Shown: positions 9,401 to 19,049, numbered from the stretch's first letter. The stretch: DNA of 28,843 bases from Acanthamoeba lenticulata (GCA_002179805.1 NAVB01000863.1:1-28843); one strand, 5' to 3'. Made by a program: numbers and translations. The notes: generated by a model not told the origin, from the sequence alone.

Positions 9401-9882
9401 GACGCCGCGGGCTGTGTGGCGGCAGGCGCGCCAAAGAGGCTCGAGCCAGTGCTCGGGGCAGGCGCGCCAAAGAGTGAACTGCCGCCAAAGGCAGGAGTCG
9501 CGGAGGCAGCCGGGGCGCCAAACATGGAGGGTGTGGTGGTCGTGGTGGCGCCAAATGCCGGAGCAGCTGAAGGAAAGAAAGGAAAAATTGGTGAGCAAAT
9601 CGCGCGAGGGCGGCCAGGAGAAGATGCGGAATTCCTACCCCCGAAGGTGGGAACACTAGTTGTAGTGGAAGGAGTAGGAGCGCCGAAAGTAAATGTGGAT
9701 GAGGGCGTACTGGCTGCTGGCGCACCAAATGTCGTACCACCGAAAGTCGAAGGTGCAGTGGTCGTTGCGCCGCCGAAGAGGGACGTGCCTGCCGTTGGTT
9801 GATGCGTAAGTTTTGCAGCAAATTCAAGAAAACCAGGAGGAAGCGTACCGGTCCCAAATGATGGGGCCCCAAACAAGGACAT
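6418..9882 (-). CDS. NUP98: Nucleoporin Nup98 without a Nup96 part (5 exons, about 1046 aa)
   Basis: Proposed exons are 9882-9849, 9788-9639, 9566-9393, 9305-9201 and 9095-6418. The protein opens MSLFGAPSFG and carries dozens of FG units, mostly SLFG, in two blocks. The blocks flank a GLEBS motif at about residues 203-250 (IAPYAPV through the ELRWEDYQ end), which in the family binds Rae1/Gle2. The C-terminal 140 residues match the Nup98 autoproteolytic domain (YYIKPDL, GRRGYGCIEF, KPPRGQGLN, AWTFDVPGF). In animals this domain cleaves at HF-S to release Nup96. Here the chain ends PGF-stop, exactly at the would-be P1 Phe, and the catalytic His position is Gly, so no cleavage or Nup96 is encoded. 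FG repeats form the permeability barrier and the C-domain anchors to the pore scaffold. All four introns are multiples of three and stop-free, so the gene also reads through as a single 1154-residue frame. Confidence 0.93.
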   Translation of the reverse strand: MSLFGAPSFGTGTLPPGFLEFAAKLTHQPTAGTSLFGGATTTAPSTFGGTTFGAPAASTPSSTFTFGAPTPSTTTSVPTFGGRNSASSPGRPRAICSPIFPFFPSAAPAFGATTTTTPSMFGAPAASATPAFGGSSLFGAPAPSTGSSLFGAPAATQPAASTTGSCPPSPHDSVFSCSRARCSSHASNLRHAGGFPFSFGGAAAPAAAPAASSAFTFGGTSAAPSFGGTHQPSPRPPSLSPSPPRRRPARRNAHRTACGTDTGATTGGAFGAAPATTGTSAFGGSMFGAAPAAGGLGGMGAPAAGGIQGTMIAPYAPVTEKDTASNQTVVIHNISAMQQYKDKSFEELRWEDYQLGRKGQGMGPQSAAGGGMFGAAAPAAGTSLFGATSAPGSAFGATAPAAGSSLFGAPAAGTSSLFGGGGTTGTTSLFGATTPAAGSSLFGAAPAASTGTSLFGATTSAPTTSSLFGASTTSAFGQPTGAASTSSLFPSFTGTSTTAPAASTFSFGGTTAAAPAAGSSLFGASAPSTSLFGGTSTGTDTSSLFGGGAGATTGTTSLFGAAAPASTSLFGGTTGTTGATSSLFGSTAPSTTGSLFGAAPASSTTGTTSLFGGTSGTSLFGAAPSTPSATGSGFPSLSFGGTGTSSMTSATPGLSLFGGTAGSTPGTTSLFSGFGSTTPGGTGLLGTTPGVQGSLMATIDSPRPYGSLPPLPALSDSDVALASAAQTKAALKPKHYKLTARASPAAGRSLGYYQGGSYVTPLSAFMISASAKLTRGGDGRRRISFMGEIDAKKQPSPLTGAATPDSFRRKLILEPDDNVSMPEVAEFRVTPLAERYADKRYDTALPALVCPPSAVPDAHHHDRNNANRTAVAETPYAAVAAPEPDQRGAMPETPAPLTERERPGMPSVAITTPSGRMLDATPGGTGLYPNLPGREISSAGASSQADTPAAVAALPGRTPKKPIVERRAGQVLSYESDQPETARYTKDYEQFYREVERGGDGRGRRRGDQEVDEKILPTLTEPDYYIKPDLADLRSMTADELAQVEGVVVGRRGYGCIEFLEPVDLREVDLNQVIVIDRHQITVFPDKDTKPPRGQGLNVPARLTIEEAWPESRDAASLAEYEAFLRKRGSRSKKQRFVAYDHQRGAWTFDVPGF

Positions 9883-10256
9883 GGTGTGGTGGTTCGCTTA
9901 AATCACAAAGAGGGATGTATTATTTGGCCACAACAAGCAGCAAAAGATGACGGTGTATCGGTTCCAGAAGGGGATGTGAAATGGGAGCAATGGGAGCGGC
10001 AGGGTGTAGTCACGTTTGAGGCGCAAGGCCTTCGTGAATCTTCTCGAATCTTGGCGCGAGAACAGAAGGAAATAGGAAAATAATTATTTATATTTTTTTT
10101 CCAGACCGTTACACGTTGCCGCCAAAGCATGTCCGCCAAGATTCGTGACTGGCCTGCTGTAGCTATATGTTGCTTGCCAACAAAGCCCACTAACAGCTAG
10201 GTACTACGCAGCTACTACGCCATAGCACGCAATCTGTTTCATTTTTTCAATTTTTA
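9883..10256. other. Intergenic region upstream of Nup98
   Basis: These 374 bases separate the Nup98 start from the stop of the next minus-strand gene. They must hold the Nup98 promoter and the 3' UTR of the hemerythrin-like gene. An AATAAA overlaps that gene's stop codon (10258-10253, minus). I see no credible ORF, RNA gene or TATA box. Confidence 0.4.
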
Positions 10257-11456
10257 TTATCTTTTGTACTTGCTGTTGAGAAAGGGGGTTGGTGCCTGTT
10301 GATGGCCCTTGCTCTGGGCCCAGGAAGGAGGTTGTTTATCGTAATGTAGCTAGTAGCGAGAGAGAAAAAAGGCGAGATGCATCATCAGGTCGCCCTCACC
10401 TTGTCACTGATGGCGCGCACGCGCGTGTCGATGTTGTGGTCGCTGGCCTTGAGCTCTCTCACGCGACCGACAAGCCGACCGATTTCGGCGTAGTCCTCCG
10501 GGAGGAGACACCGCTGGAGGCAGGCCTGGATCTCGGTCTCCTCCCTGTGGCTTCGCTTCGCTGTAGCGATTGGGACCAGACAGATCATAAGAAGACGAAG
10601 AAGAAGAATGCTGAGTAGAAGGTGGGACAAGGCGAGTACCGATGAGGGCTATGAGGGGCTCTATGGTCGGTCCAAACGTGGGCTGAGTGAAGTGCGTCCC
10701 CTGAAGTGCCACTAGTCCAGTCTGGAAGCAGCAGCAACCGCCAATGGCAACAGCACAACAAACACAAGACGTCAATGCCACGCACATCATTGCCATCATC
10801 ACCACCCGAGCTCGGGTGGTGCCTGTCCTACCATCATCGCCGGGTGCTCAGCCCGGGCGGTCTCGACCAGCGCGCTGCCCACCTCCCCGCAGGCAAGGAG
10901 AACGGGAAACAGGACCTGGCAAAGGGACCCCCCATGAGAAGTGGTGTTAGCAGGTTGACCCCGCGTAAGTGGGCAACAAAGCCAGCAACGACCAGGACCA
11001 CTTGGAATAATTCGAGCATAATTAATACATGTAGTCCTGCACTGGATCTATGGGGGCAAAGAGGGAACACCGCAAGAGAAGAAGAGAGGGGGGGGGGGGG
11101 AAGTAGCACACCTTCTCCTCAACGACCAATTGGGCCGAGAGTAACTCGGCAATGCGAAAGGTGATGGCCTGTGTTATGTCTCCTCGCGGGTGTCCCGGGG
11201 CAGTCTGCTGCATGAAGAGGAGGCCCAGAGCGCCTTCCATCGCGCCCATGTTATTGTTGTTCCCCTCCAGCTCCATTCCCGAAGTTTCTTCTCTTGTCTG
11301 TCGCTTTCCGTTGTGTTGGTGCTCTGCTCCGCCGTTGCCACGACGGCCTTCATTTTCATTCCTGGTGGCTGGTGGCAGTGCGCCTTTTCTGTCCATGGCA
11401 CGAAAGGGGCCCTCGTCGTGCGTCGATGGTGTCCCCAGCGCTGCCGTTTCCTTCAT
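10257..11456 (-). CDS. Divergent hemerythrin-like (HHE) helical protein (5 exons, about 254 aa)
   Basis: Proposed exons are 11456-11112, 10915-10832, 10721-10640, 10560-10400 and 10349-10257, all in frame. The first 70 residues are polar and disordered. Then come the amphipathic segments typical of the HHE four-helix bundle: FRIAELLSAQLVVEEKVLFP, then ARAEHPAMM, then LIALIAKRSHREETEIQACL and a closing LGRVREL-type helix. In HHE proteins His and Glu/Asp residues bind a di-iron or other metal centre. Here the EE-LFP and EH positions remain, but the usual first HxxxE His is Gln and the last-helix His aligns with Lys/Arg, so metal binding may be lost or altered. The fold assignment comes from pattern only. 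An unrelated helical bundle is possible. The final exon could be skipped, in which case the protein would end shortly after SDKVR. Confidence 0.5.
10800..10821. repeat. 22-base perfect palindrome
   Basis: CACCACCCGAG is followed directly by its reverse complement CTCGGGTGGTG. It lies in intron 2 of the hemerythrin-like gene, ten bases after the donor. It can form a loop-less cruciform in DNA or a strong hairpin in the pre-mRNA. Confidence 0.9.
11088..11100. repeat. G13 homopolymer (C13 on the coding strand)
   Basis: Thirteen G in a row, within intron 1 of the hemerythrin-like gene just after its donor. Similar runs of ten or more G/C are at 12004-12013, 14039-14049 and 27315-27325, also in introns. 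Confidence 0.9.
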
Positions 11457-11486
11457 GTCCACTCTCGCGCTTCTCCCAGGGTAGCG

Positions 11487-11493
11487 TATATAT
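11487..11493 (-). promoter_or_regulatory. TATA-like box of the hemerythrin-like gene
   Basis: ATATATA on the minus strand, 31-37 bases before the proposed ATG at 11456, in an otherwise GC-rich region. If it is used, the 5' UTR would be very short. Confidence 0.35.
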
Positions 11494-11840
11494 CGAAAAA
11501 CTAAAAGTTGTACTATTTGGCTGTGTTGTTGCTGACACACTCTCAAAGTACTCTGCGACGGCCCCAACGCTTTGTGCAGGCCTCGAGTACGCACCTCCGG
11601 CGCGCAGGAAGAGAGCGAGCGAGGCCTGGGGAGGGGTTGGCTTCATTTCCTGTCCCTTTCGGTCGGAAGTACGCTGAAAATTGGACTAACTCCGGTCCCG
11701 TTGAGTACCACTTGCGCTACCTCTTGGTGCTCTTTGTCGGCTCGCTACAAGAGGCAACCAACCCAGGTTGAGGAATGCACGCTGAGTGCCTTTGGGCCGT
11801 CGTCCCGTGGATGAACGACGGCGTCGTTGGCCGTGTGGAC

Positions 11841-11859
11841 ATAAATAAATAAATAAATA
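11841..11859 (-). promoter_or_regulatory. Candidate AU-rich element in the F-BAR 3' UTR
   Basis: On the minus strand the tract reads as four overlapping ATTTA pentamers, 46-64 bases past the F-BAR stop. In many eukaryotes such overlapping AUUUA units control mRNA decay. The tract could instead be a simple AT spacer or a poly(A) element. Confidence 0.3.
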
Positions 11860-11904
11860 GCAAAGCACAATCATCAGGCCGGGCCACCCGGCGTCTTCGT
11901 CGCA

Positions 11905-14900
11905 TCAGGCGACATCGGTCCGGCGCACGTAGTTGGAGGGGAACATGCCCGTGCGGCCATCCGGATACACGCCGACGAACCTGCGACCGCACAAGAGCGA
12001 TTGCCCCCCCCCCTCCTCTGGTGAGTCCCGATAAGACGCAAACCACGAGCCGGGAGCAGCGCACCATTGCTCGACGACCTCGGTCACGTAGAGAACCTCG
12101 CCGGCTTGTTGATGAAATGCAACGAAGACGGCGTGGGTGTGGTGGTGGTAGGCGTGAGCACAAAAGCGCGAGCATGAATCAAACATTCAGAAGGAACTCG
12201 CACGCACCTCGGATCGTGAGTTCATCCTCATTCTCCGCTTCAAAGTCGAACAGGACCTGCGCCCCCGCGCAAGGTGAGCCCACTTCACGCCGAGAACACG
12301 CTTCCCCCCAAGGAGGGCCACGTACGACACATGCGAAGCCCGCGTTCTCCTCCTCCTCCTCCACCCCAGCATGGACGAGCGACGGCGCGGAGGCATTCGT
12401 CGACGGTCCGAGCCCGGACGGCGTCTCGCGCACGATGATCGACGCCGGGTCCGGCACGGGGAGCGGGACGGGCAAGCTCCCCATCGTCGGTTGCGCCAAC
12501 CTCGCTTCGGCGGGTCCGCTGCCGGTGCTGCTGTTTGTGCCGGCGTCGTTGCGGCCGAGGCCGCCCACACCGACGTCAGCGGGCTCGTCCTCGCGAGTGA
12601 TCTTCCGCAGCGCGCCGCTGCGGCGGAGCTTTCCTCCACGCCTGTCGCTCCGCGACGACACGGAAGACGAAGAGGACGATGACGAGGAAGAGGACGACGA
12701 GGAGGCGGGTGCCTGCTTCTCCTGCTCGATGAAGGCCAGCAGCGACGGCGACGAGTCCGACGTCGAGATCGAGGTGTAGGTCGAGGAGGGCGACAGCGGG
12801 GGCGAGGCCAGGTCGACCGAGGCCCGGGGCGGCACGAGTTCAGGCAGCGAGCGGTTGGCAGGCAAGCCCCGCCCACTCTGCGGCTGCCCCGAGCCGCCGC
12901 CGCCAGCGCTGTCGTCGTGGTGGTCGTCGTCGCTGTCGACAGCGCTGATGGCGCTGTGGCTGTCGCCGGAGCTCGAGTGGCGCAGCGGCCGCACGTAGTT
13001 GGAGGGAAAGCTGCCCACGCGGCCGTCGGCCATCTCGCCCTTCCACCAGCCCTCCTCCTCGATCTCCATCACCGTGATGACGTCCCCGGGGGCGATGCTC
13101 AGCTCGCCCTCCTCCTCGGCCTCGTAGGGGTAGAGGACCTCCACGCGCGGCAGGTTGCGCACCGGCGCGGCCGCCTCGACGTCGGGCGCCTTCTCCTTGG
13201 CCGGCCCCGGGGCCTGTCGCTTCACTGCGAAGCCCGCCCAGTCGCGCAGTCAGCGAGCGAGACCAGAGCGACGGGCAAGCATGCGGCGGCGCGCGGGCGT
13301 ACGCGGGGCTGTGGGGATGACGCTCGACGAGGTGGGACTCACGATGACGGTGCCGACGCCCTCCGGCTTGAACTTGAAGCGCACCGAGTTGCCCGACGAC
13401 GACCTGCGCCAGCCCCAGCGTCAGCTGCAGTCTGGTTCCTCCGCTTGGGGGGAAGGGGGATGAAAGCGCACCGGTCCCGTCGGAACTTGGAGGCGGGCTG
13501 CCAGGCCTCCATGACCAGCGGCGCGGGCAGGCCCTGGCCCGTCCTGTTCGACAAGGCCGAGTCCTTTTAGCTCCGAATTCACAAATGTTTTTGTAACGTA
13601 AACGAAAAAGAACGAAGAATTTGGAGGAGACCTGTTGCCGAGAATCCAGGTCTGGATGTCCTTCTGGCTGTCGATGTTCTTGATGATCTTCTGCACGGCG
13701 CCGAGGGCCTCGGGCTGGTGTGTGAAGCTGCCGCTCCACGTCACGCAACCCTCCTGCCAATCGCGTCCCTCTTCAGCCCTTCATGCAACTACAAAGAGTG
13801 GAAGAGGGAGCGGCAGATGAAGAAGAAGAAGAAGAAAGAGAACCTCGAGGATGGCCTTCATGGTGTCGATGCGAGTCTCTTCCATGGCCTCCAACGACTG
13901 AAGGCGCTTCTAGGTGAGCTGTGGGACACAAACCAACAAGAGATCGGAACAAGGAGACGCACGTTGAGGATCTTCTTGGTCTCTTGCACGTGCTGTTCCT
14001 GCGCGACGTTGAAATCCGCAACGGCCCTTTTGAGACGTGGGGGGGGGGGTTAAGGGACGGCGGTTTGTTGTCGGTCAGTCGGTGGAGAGAGAGAGAGGAA
14101 GGAGAGAGAGGAAGGACAGGAAGGCGATCCGTACTTGGCGTAAAGCTTCTCGCATACCTCGCATTCCTTGACGAGCGCCTGCAGAGTTGCGTTCAACTGC
14201 GCATGGAGAGCAGAGGCCAAGGTGAGCATTGCGGGCGTGGTGGTGGTGGTGGTCAACAAGCAGGAGGACTTCAAGGATGTTGCGGGCCAGACCTTGACCA
14301 GCTTGGGCGTGGCGATGGCCGCATCATTCTGCGCGGCTTCGTACTGCTGCTTGGCCATCTCGCTCTGGTACCGGCGCCGGTCCGGGCCCCGTCAGAATGC
14401 TGCAAAGTCACAGCACACGCGCATCGGGAGGGGATGATGAGGCGCGTACCTCACGGGCCACCTTGTAGTATCGGCTCTTCAGCTGTGAATGATTTTTTGA
14501 TCGATCATATTAGAGACCATTTGTGCGCATGAAGAAACAGGTGGACGCAGAGGGAAGATGCATACGCGCATGACTTCGGCGAGCCCCTTCTCGCGTTCCT
14601 TGTTCAGCTTGGAGGCCTCGGCAAAGTACTTTGTTTTCAAAAGCAAGAGTGAGCGTTTGCCAATTCTCCGGCCCGCCACTGTGGGGGGGAAGAGGGACGC
14701 ACGCTCGTGGTGGCCTTGGCCTGCAGCGCGCAATGTTCCTGCAAGGTGAAGGAGGCCTTCTTCCAGTGCTCCATCAGCATCGCGTGCATGTCGGCGTTGA
14801 TGTGCAGATACTCTGGTTATCATGACGCATCGAGCGCCATCCGCGACGTGAGCTCTCCCACAAGCCAACCCAATGAGAGGAAGAGATACGCACTTCGAAA

Positions 14901-15338
14901 CGCTTGCCAGGCGGACCCCAGCGTCCTGCAACCACCGCACAGCAGGTGTTTTGAGTTGTGCGTGAACGACAGGAGCGTCTGCCCCAGAGAGAGAAGGGGG
15001 AGTGCGGGTGCTTACCCTCCTTCGGTACACTGTGACTGGCGAGCGGAGAGCTTCTTAAAGCCTTTGACATAGGCCAGCTCGAGATCTATCATCTCATCAA
15101 TGAAGGACTGCACCTCGCGGTACGTCTTACGGCCCTCCTCCACCCTTTTCTCCGCTTGTTCAAGTCCTCCCTAAAAGCGAAGACGGAGGATTAAGAACGA
15201 AGATCGCCACCTTGGGGGGAGAGAGAGGGAGGAAGGAGAGACCCATAGCTCCTGTTCAAAGGTGAGGCGAGGAAGGATCGACAAGCGAGGGGAGAGGACC
15301 CCCCCAGGTCCACCAGCACCACCCGGCACAGCCTGCAT
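11905..15338 (-). CDS. F-BAR protein with two SH3 domains (17 exons, about 686 aa)
   Basis: Exons: 15338-15243, 15170-15016, 14925-14894, 14812-14703, 14628-14566, 14482-14450, 14364-14293, 14196-14135, 14026-13963, 13909-13844, 13753-13632 (or from 13768), 13543-13472, 13403-13343, 13213-12326, 12256-12208, 12104-12065 and 11980-11905. The N-terminal FCH segment reads FEQELWGGLEQAEKRVEEGR then DLELAYVKGFKKLS. It continues into GTLGSAWQAFR and long helices (SKLNKEREKGLAEVMRLKSR), the dimeric F-BAR membrane-bending module. SH3-1 spans about residues 360-411 (VLYPYEAEEEGELS, GWWKGE, FPSNYV). A Ser/Asp-rich linker follows, then SH3-2 ends the protein (VLFDFEAENEDEL, GMFPSNYV). Such proteins couple curved membrane to WASP/SCAR-driven actin during endocytosis and cytokinesis. 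SH3-2 is split over three small exons. The acceptor of exon 11 is ambiguous between two in-frame AGs. Confidence 0.88.
12004..12013. repeat. C10 homopolymer (G10 on the coding strand)
   Basis: Ten C in a row in the last intron of the F-BAR gene, 24 bases before the final acceptor. Confidence 0.9.
14039..14049. repeat. G11 homopolymer (C11 on the coding strand)
   Basis: Eleven G in a row in F-BAR intron 8. On the coding strand it is a C tract a few bases before the acceptor at 14028-14027, so it may act as the pyrimidine tract. A GA-rich tract at 14083-14120 lies upstream in the same intron. Confidence 0.9.
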
Positions 15339-15471
15339 GCCCGCTGTTGTTGCAGGCTGCCTTCAAGCCAACCAAGGATGAAAAAAAAGGCGTGACGAAA
15401 TGCCAAGTATGCAAGGAATGCTGCTTTTTATGGTGGTCAAGAACAACAAGAACTGGAAGGCTCTTCCTTCT

Positions 15472-17036
15472 TCACTGCTTGTCCTTTCTCCGCTCCTTCT
15501 CCTCGACTTCCTTTTGCTTGGCCTGCTCCACCAGGTCCCTGTGTGTGTGTGTTGCGTCGTGGATGGCCATTCATCAGCTTTCGGGGCAAGACCAGGCGGA
15601 AGGACAAGTGAGGTGTTGAGGCGTACACAAGCTGGCCCTTCTCGGCAAGGAGCTTCAGCATATTCATAATGAAGGGAATGTAGTTGTGCTTCCTCCTGAT
15701 GTTCTCCAATCGCCAGTTCTTCCTCTTCTCCTCCTCGAGTTTAATGGCATCCTGGCAGGTGCTGATCTGGTCGTCTGTGCACGGGTTCATCAATCTCAGT
15801 CCATAACTGCATCACAACATTTTCCTCAACTTGCCAGCATACCCAACAGGACGAGCTGCTGCCTGAGGTTGTCGGCTCCAGGTCCATCCGCCATATCCAT
15901 CAACCTGGTGTTGACCTCGGCCTTCTGGTTTTCAAAGTCCTGGATCTGCTCCTTGTAGACCGTGACACGATTCTTGATAACGGCCATCAGGTTGAAACGG
16001 ATCTCCGACCGCGCATACCTGGAAGACGCACAAAGCGCTCACCGTGAGAACGGGCTCGTATTCTACGTCGGGCGACTGGTCTGGAGCCAAGTAGATGCTA
16101 TTGTACTTTTCGATGCGCTTCTGGATCTCGGGGCAGACCTTGTCCAGCCAGTCCTCGTCAGTGCAAGGGCCTGATTCACGCACAGGACAAGTCAAGCAAG
16201 TGCGTCAGAATAACCTGCTGCAAAAACAGAAGAAGAGCTGGTTGCTGCAGCCGTACCAAGGTTGATGGGTCCCTTCTTCAGGCCATCCAACTCGTAGAGG
16301 CGGCCCTTGTAGGGGAGATAGCTGATGAAGTGGTAGACGTCCTCCGACGACTCGTCCTGCTTGCCGCCCGAGTAGATGAACGGCTCCGGCCTAGAAAAGC
16401 TGTTGTGAACCCGGCGGATGAGGTCGCTGTTGCTGATGGCCAGGCCGCGCATCTGAATGATGGTTCGTGGCACAGAAACGAGCCCATGTGGGGTCAACAA
16501 AACGGCAACGCAGAAGAAAGAGGAGAGGCAAGGCTGCAAACGTACCTCAGGCGGGAACTCTCGTGAGAACTCCTTGAACTGGGTCAGCTCTTCGCCCAGA
16601 TTGACGTTGGAGTTAAGAAGGATTGAGAGGATGGCCTGCGTGGCACAGGCGTTGTTGATCACCTGGTTGGCGAAGAACACGTCCGTGTCAAAGGGGCTCT
16701 CGGTGGCCCTGTTGTCTGACTCATCGGCACGCCACTTGAAGAGGAAGATGAGACCATAGATGGGCCTGATGCACGCAAGCATCACGGTCAACTCCCGCAC
16801 ACAATAGCAAGATCTGTGTTAACTATGATGGTGTTGTACTGGAGGCGTTGCAGAATTTCGCGGTCCAATGCGTAGAGTTCTTCAACCTGGCAATCCTTGA
16901 CACCAATCTCTTCGATGAGCTCGGTGAATACGCCTGCAGCACTTAAGAATGAGATGATTCACACGGTGAACGAAGCAAAAATGAAACACATTTCTGTACC
17001 AGGATCAGACTCGATGGTGCACCAATTGTCAGCCAT
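15472..17036 (-). CDS. UCHL5: Ubiquitin C-terminal hydrolase UCHL5/UCH37 (8 exons, about 333 aa)
   Basis: Exons are 17036-17000, 16933-16840, 16765-16546, 16452-16257, 16170-16107, 16018-15843, 15774-15627 and 15538-15472. The start [18 protein letters not shown] is the UCH family opening. The catalytic set is complete: oxyanion Gln78, Cys84 in NNACATQ, His158 in [10 protein letters not shown] and Asp173 in ELDGLKKGP. The C-terminal ULD region has [10 protein letters not shown] and the diagnostic [14 protein letters not shown], ending in a charged [15 protein letters not shown] tail. The predicted length is close to the human protein's 329. The enzyme is a cysteine protease that trims ubiquitin chains. 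In other species it binds RPN13 on the proteasome and NFRKB in INO80 through the ULD. The final junction was chosen because GTACGC as donor restores the family tail; the alternative donor two bases earlier gives an unrelated one. Confidence 0.95.
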
Positions 17037-17243
17037 TTGTTCGTGCTCGCGCTGGATCTCAACAACTCCAAAGATGTGTAATGTGCGAGTAGAAACGTGG
17101 GCCAACGGTGGCGAGAAAGAAAAATGAAAAAGAAAATACAATATCCAGGTTTGTCGGACCGCTAATCCACCAGCTCACCACTGGTCCGACAGCTCTAAGA
17201 AGAGAGCAGCCAAAAACCTGGTCAACAAAGACGGCATCGCTGA

Positions 17244-19049
17244 TCAGTTAACTCCTCCTGCAAGCAACAAGCTGTACACCAAAATGAAAAGAGGTTGTGT
17301 ACCCACAGAGTACGGACAGACCCGAGAGGCTTCCTCCTTGCCGGAACGCTTCCGGCAACCTGTGGGCGAGAGAGCTCAGGTGAGATGATCATTGGATGAC
17401 AGAGCTGGCGAAGTCGACAGGGCGTACATGGCGTTGGAGATGACCACCAGCATGGCGCCTGCCGCGAGGCCTTCGATCGTACTGGTGCCATAGTAGAAGG
17501 CGTCGTTGGGCCCAGCATCTTCGGGTTCCTTCATGAAGGAGCCAATGACAGCGCCGATCCCGGTCACCGCTGAGGCGGCACATGCGACCCGACGCGAGCC
17601 GTTATCATCAAAGGGCCAAGCTTCGTGTGTGTTTTCTCTGAGGAGCCTCCAAAATCGTACCCACGAGGAAGAGCCACATGGCGCTGATGACCAGCTTTGA
17701 CATGCCGTTCTCGAGCATGATGATCGACGACGACAGAGCCTAAACGGCAGCGGTGAGCCTTCGAATCCAAGCCAAGCTGAGCTACTCTTCAAATGGGTAG
17801 GGCCATGTACCTCGGGCAGATTGGCCAAGAAGAAGGCGATGACCAGCGAGTAGCTCACGCCATCGGTCGACACGGTCGTGATGCCTGTCCGACAGATCAA
17901 TCCGATCAACAAGGTGGCCAAGCGGACGAATCACTGGCTCGCACGTACCGATGACGAGCGCCTCGGGAATGCCATCGATGAGCATGCCCAGCCAGATGGC
18001 CAACCCGACGCCGCTGCCGACGGGCTCAAGCGACTCGAGGGGAGCCTCATTGGCTTCGCTGGAAGTGAGCTCTGAACCCAAGCGGGTTAGAAGGTGGACG
18101 ATGAGCTAAACAAGCATCGCTGCCGAGGGGAGGAGGCGGAGAGATCTCACCTCCTTCTTCGACCAGCGGTGCGGCGAGCGTTTCGAAATCAGCTTTGCTT
18201 TGATCCGTCGCGGGGTTCCAGCTCGTCTGCAGCTGAAGCTCCTTCTCGTCGAGCCGCGTGATCTCCTCCTCCAGCTTCAGCGCCACGCCACGAGGCTTTA
18301 GCCGAATCGCACTCGAGTGGCCAAGCAGCGGCCACCGACGTCAGTGAGCGGTACCTCTTGCTCGAGTTCGGCCTGATAGGTGTCGACCGCGGACAAGTAG
18401 GTGTAGTTGCCGGACTTGCGCCGGACCCGATCGAGGATGGGCCGGAGCCGCTTCTTCCTCCACTCCAGGAACCGCTTCCGGTTCTTCGACAGCCGGCGGA
18501 CCCACCCGCCTCGCTCCTCGAGCAGAAAGTCGAGACCCAGGAAGATGACGCCACCTGTGTGGACGACGTGCACATCAGGATCACAAGGCCCCGTTCAGGG
18601 TTTGCCGTGCGCGTACGGCAAGAGAAAGGAAGAGAGAGAGAGAGAGAGAGAGGCGAGGGTCGCAGCACCAACGAGGGCGGAGAAGAGCATGACCAACATC
18701 GGCCCGTGGCCGTACTTGTCGATGTGGAACAAGACCTCACCAAAGAGTGAGAGGGTGAGCGCAAACAGCAGGGCACCACCGCCGAACCCCATGGACACCG
18801 CCCGCAGCTTGATGGGCATCGTTGGCCACACCTGCAAAAAGGGAGGATGTGAATATCCAGTGTTATTTCCTCCACTCAAGAGAAGCATGGTTAGGGCAGG
18901 CCACAGGGTGAAAGGGCTTGCTGGCCGGGAACAGGAGATGGGAGGGAGATTTAAAGTGGAGGGAGACGCACGAGTCCAATAGCGCATCCAATTGGAAAGG
19001 AGATGGCACTTAAGACGCCCCAGCCGAACGCTTCCGCCTGCTCTGCCAT
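17244..19049 (-). CDS. ZIP/GufA-like metal transporter, multi-pass (10 exons, about 362 aa)
   Basis: Exons are 19049-18972, 18831-18669, 18554-18355, 18295-18151, 18071-17949, 17884-17811, 17739-17661, 17569-17428, 17359-17303 and 17271-17244. Hydrophobic segments include FGWGVLSAISFPIGCAIGL, FGGGALLFALTLSLFGEVLF and GVGLAIWLGMLIDGIPEALV. Further ones are VSYSLVIAFFLANLPE, LVISAMWLFLVAVTGIGAV and EGLAAGAMLVVISNAMLPEA. The IDGIPEALVIG helix and the AAGAML-LPEA helix match the ZIP metal-path helices, with Glu/Asp in place of the classic HExxxG-type His. A basic and coiled cytosolic loop sits between the third and fourth segments. ZIP proteins carry zinc, iron or related divalent ions into the cytosol; the substrate here is unknown. 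The last intron would be only 31 bases. Without it, a one-base frame shift would extend the final helix, so the C-terminus is uncertain. It is divergent from the coiled-coil gene across 201 bases. Confidence 0.75.
18631..18652. repeat. (AG)11 microsatellite
   Basis: Eleven AG units inside intron 2 of the ZIP-like gene. On the coding strand it is a CT tract about 75 bases before the acceptor. Confidence 0.9.

Larger units (their letters stand above)
11457..11904. other. Intergenic region between hemerythrin-like and F-BAR genes
   Basis: These 448 bases hold the 3' UTR of the F-BAR gene and the promoter of the hemerythrin-like gene. The contents I can name are a TATATAT (11487-11493) and an AU-rich element candidate (11841-11859). 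I looked for a tRNA-like cloverleaf or a small conserved ORF and saw none. Confidence 0.4.

Noticed and set aside
11457..11904. tRNA or other small RNA gene in the intergenic region
   Set aside because: No cloverleaf, TRGYNNA or GGTTCRANNCC box pairing is apparent on either strand.
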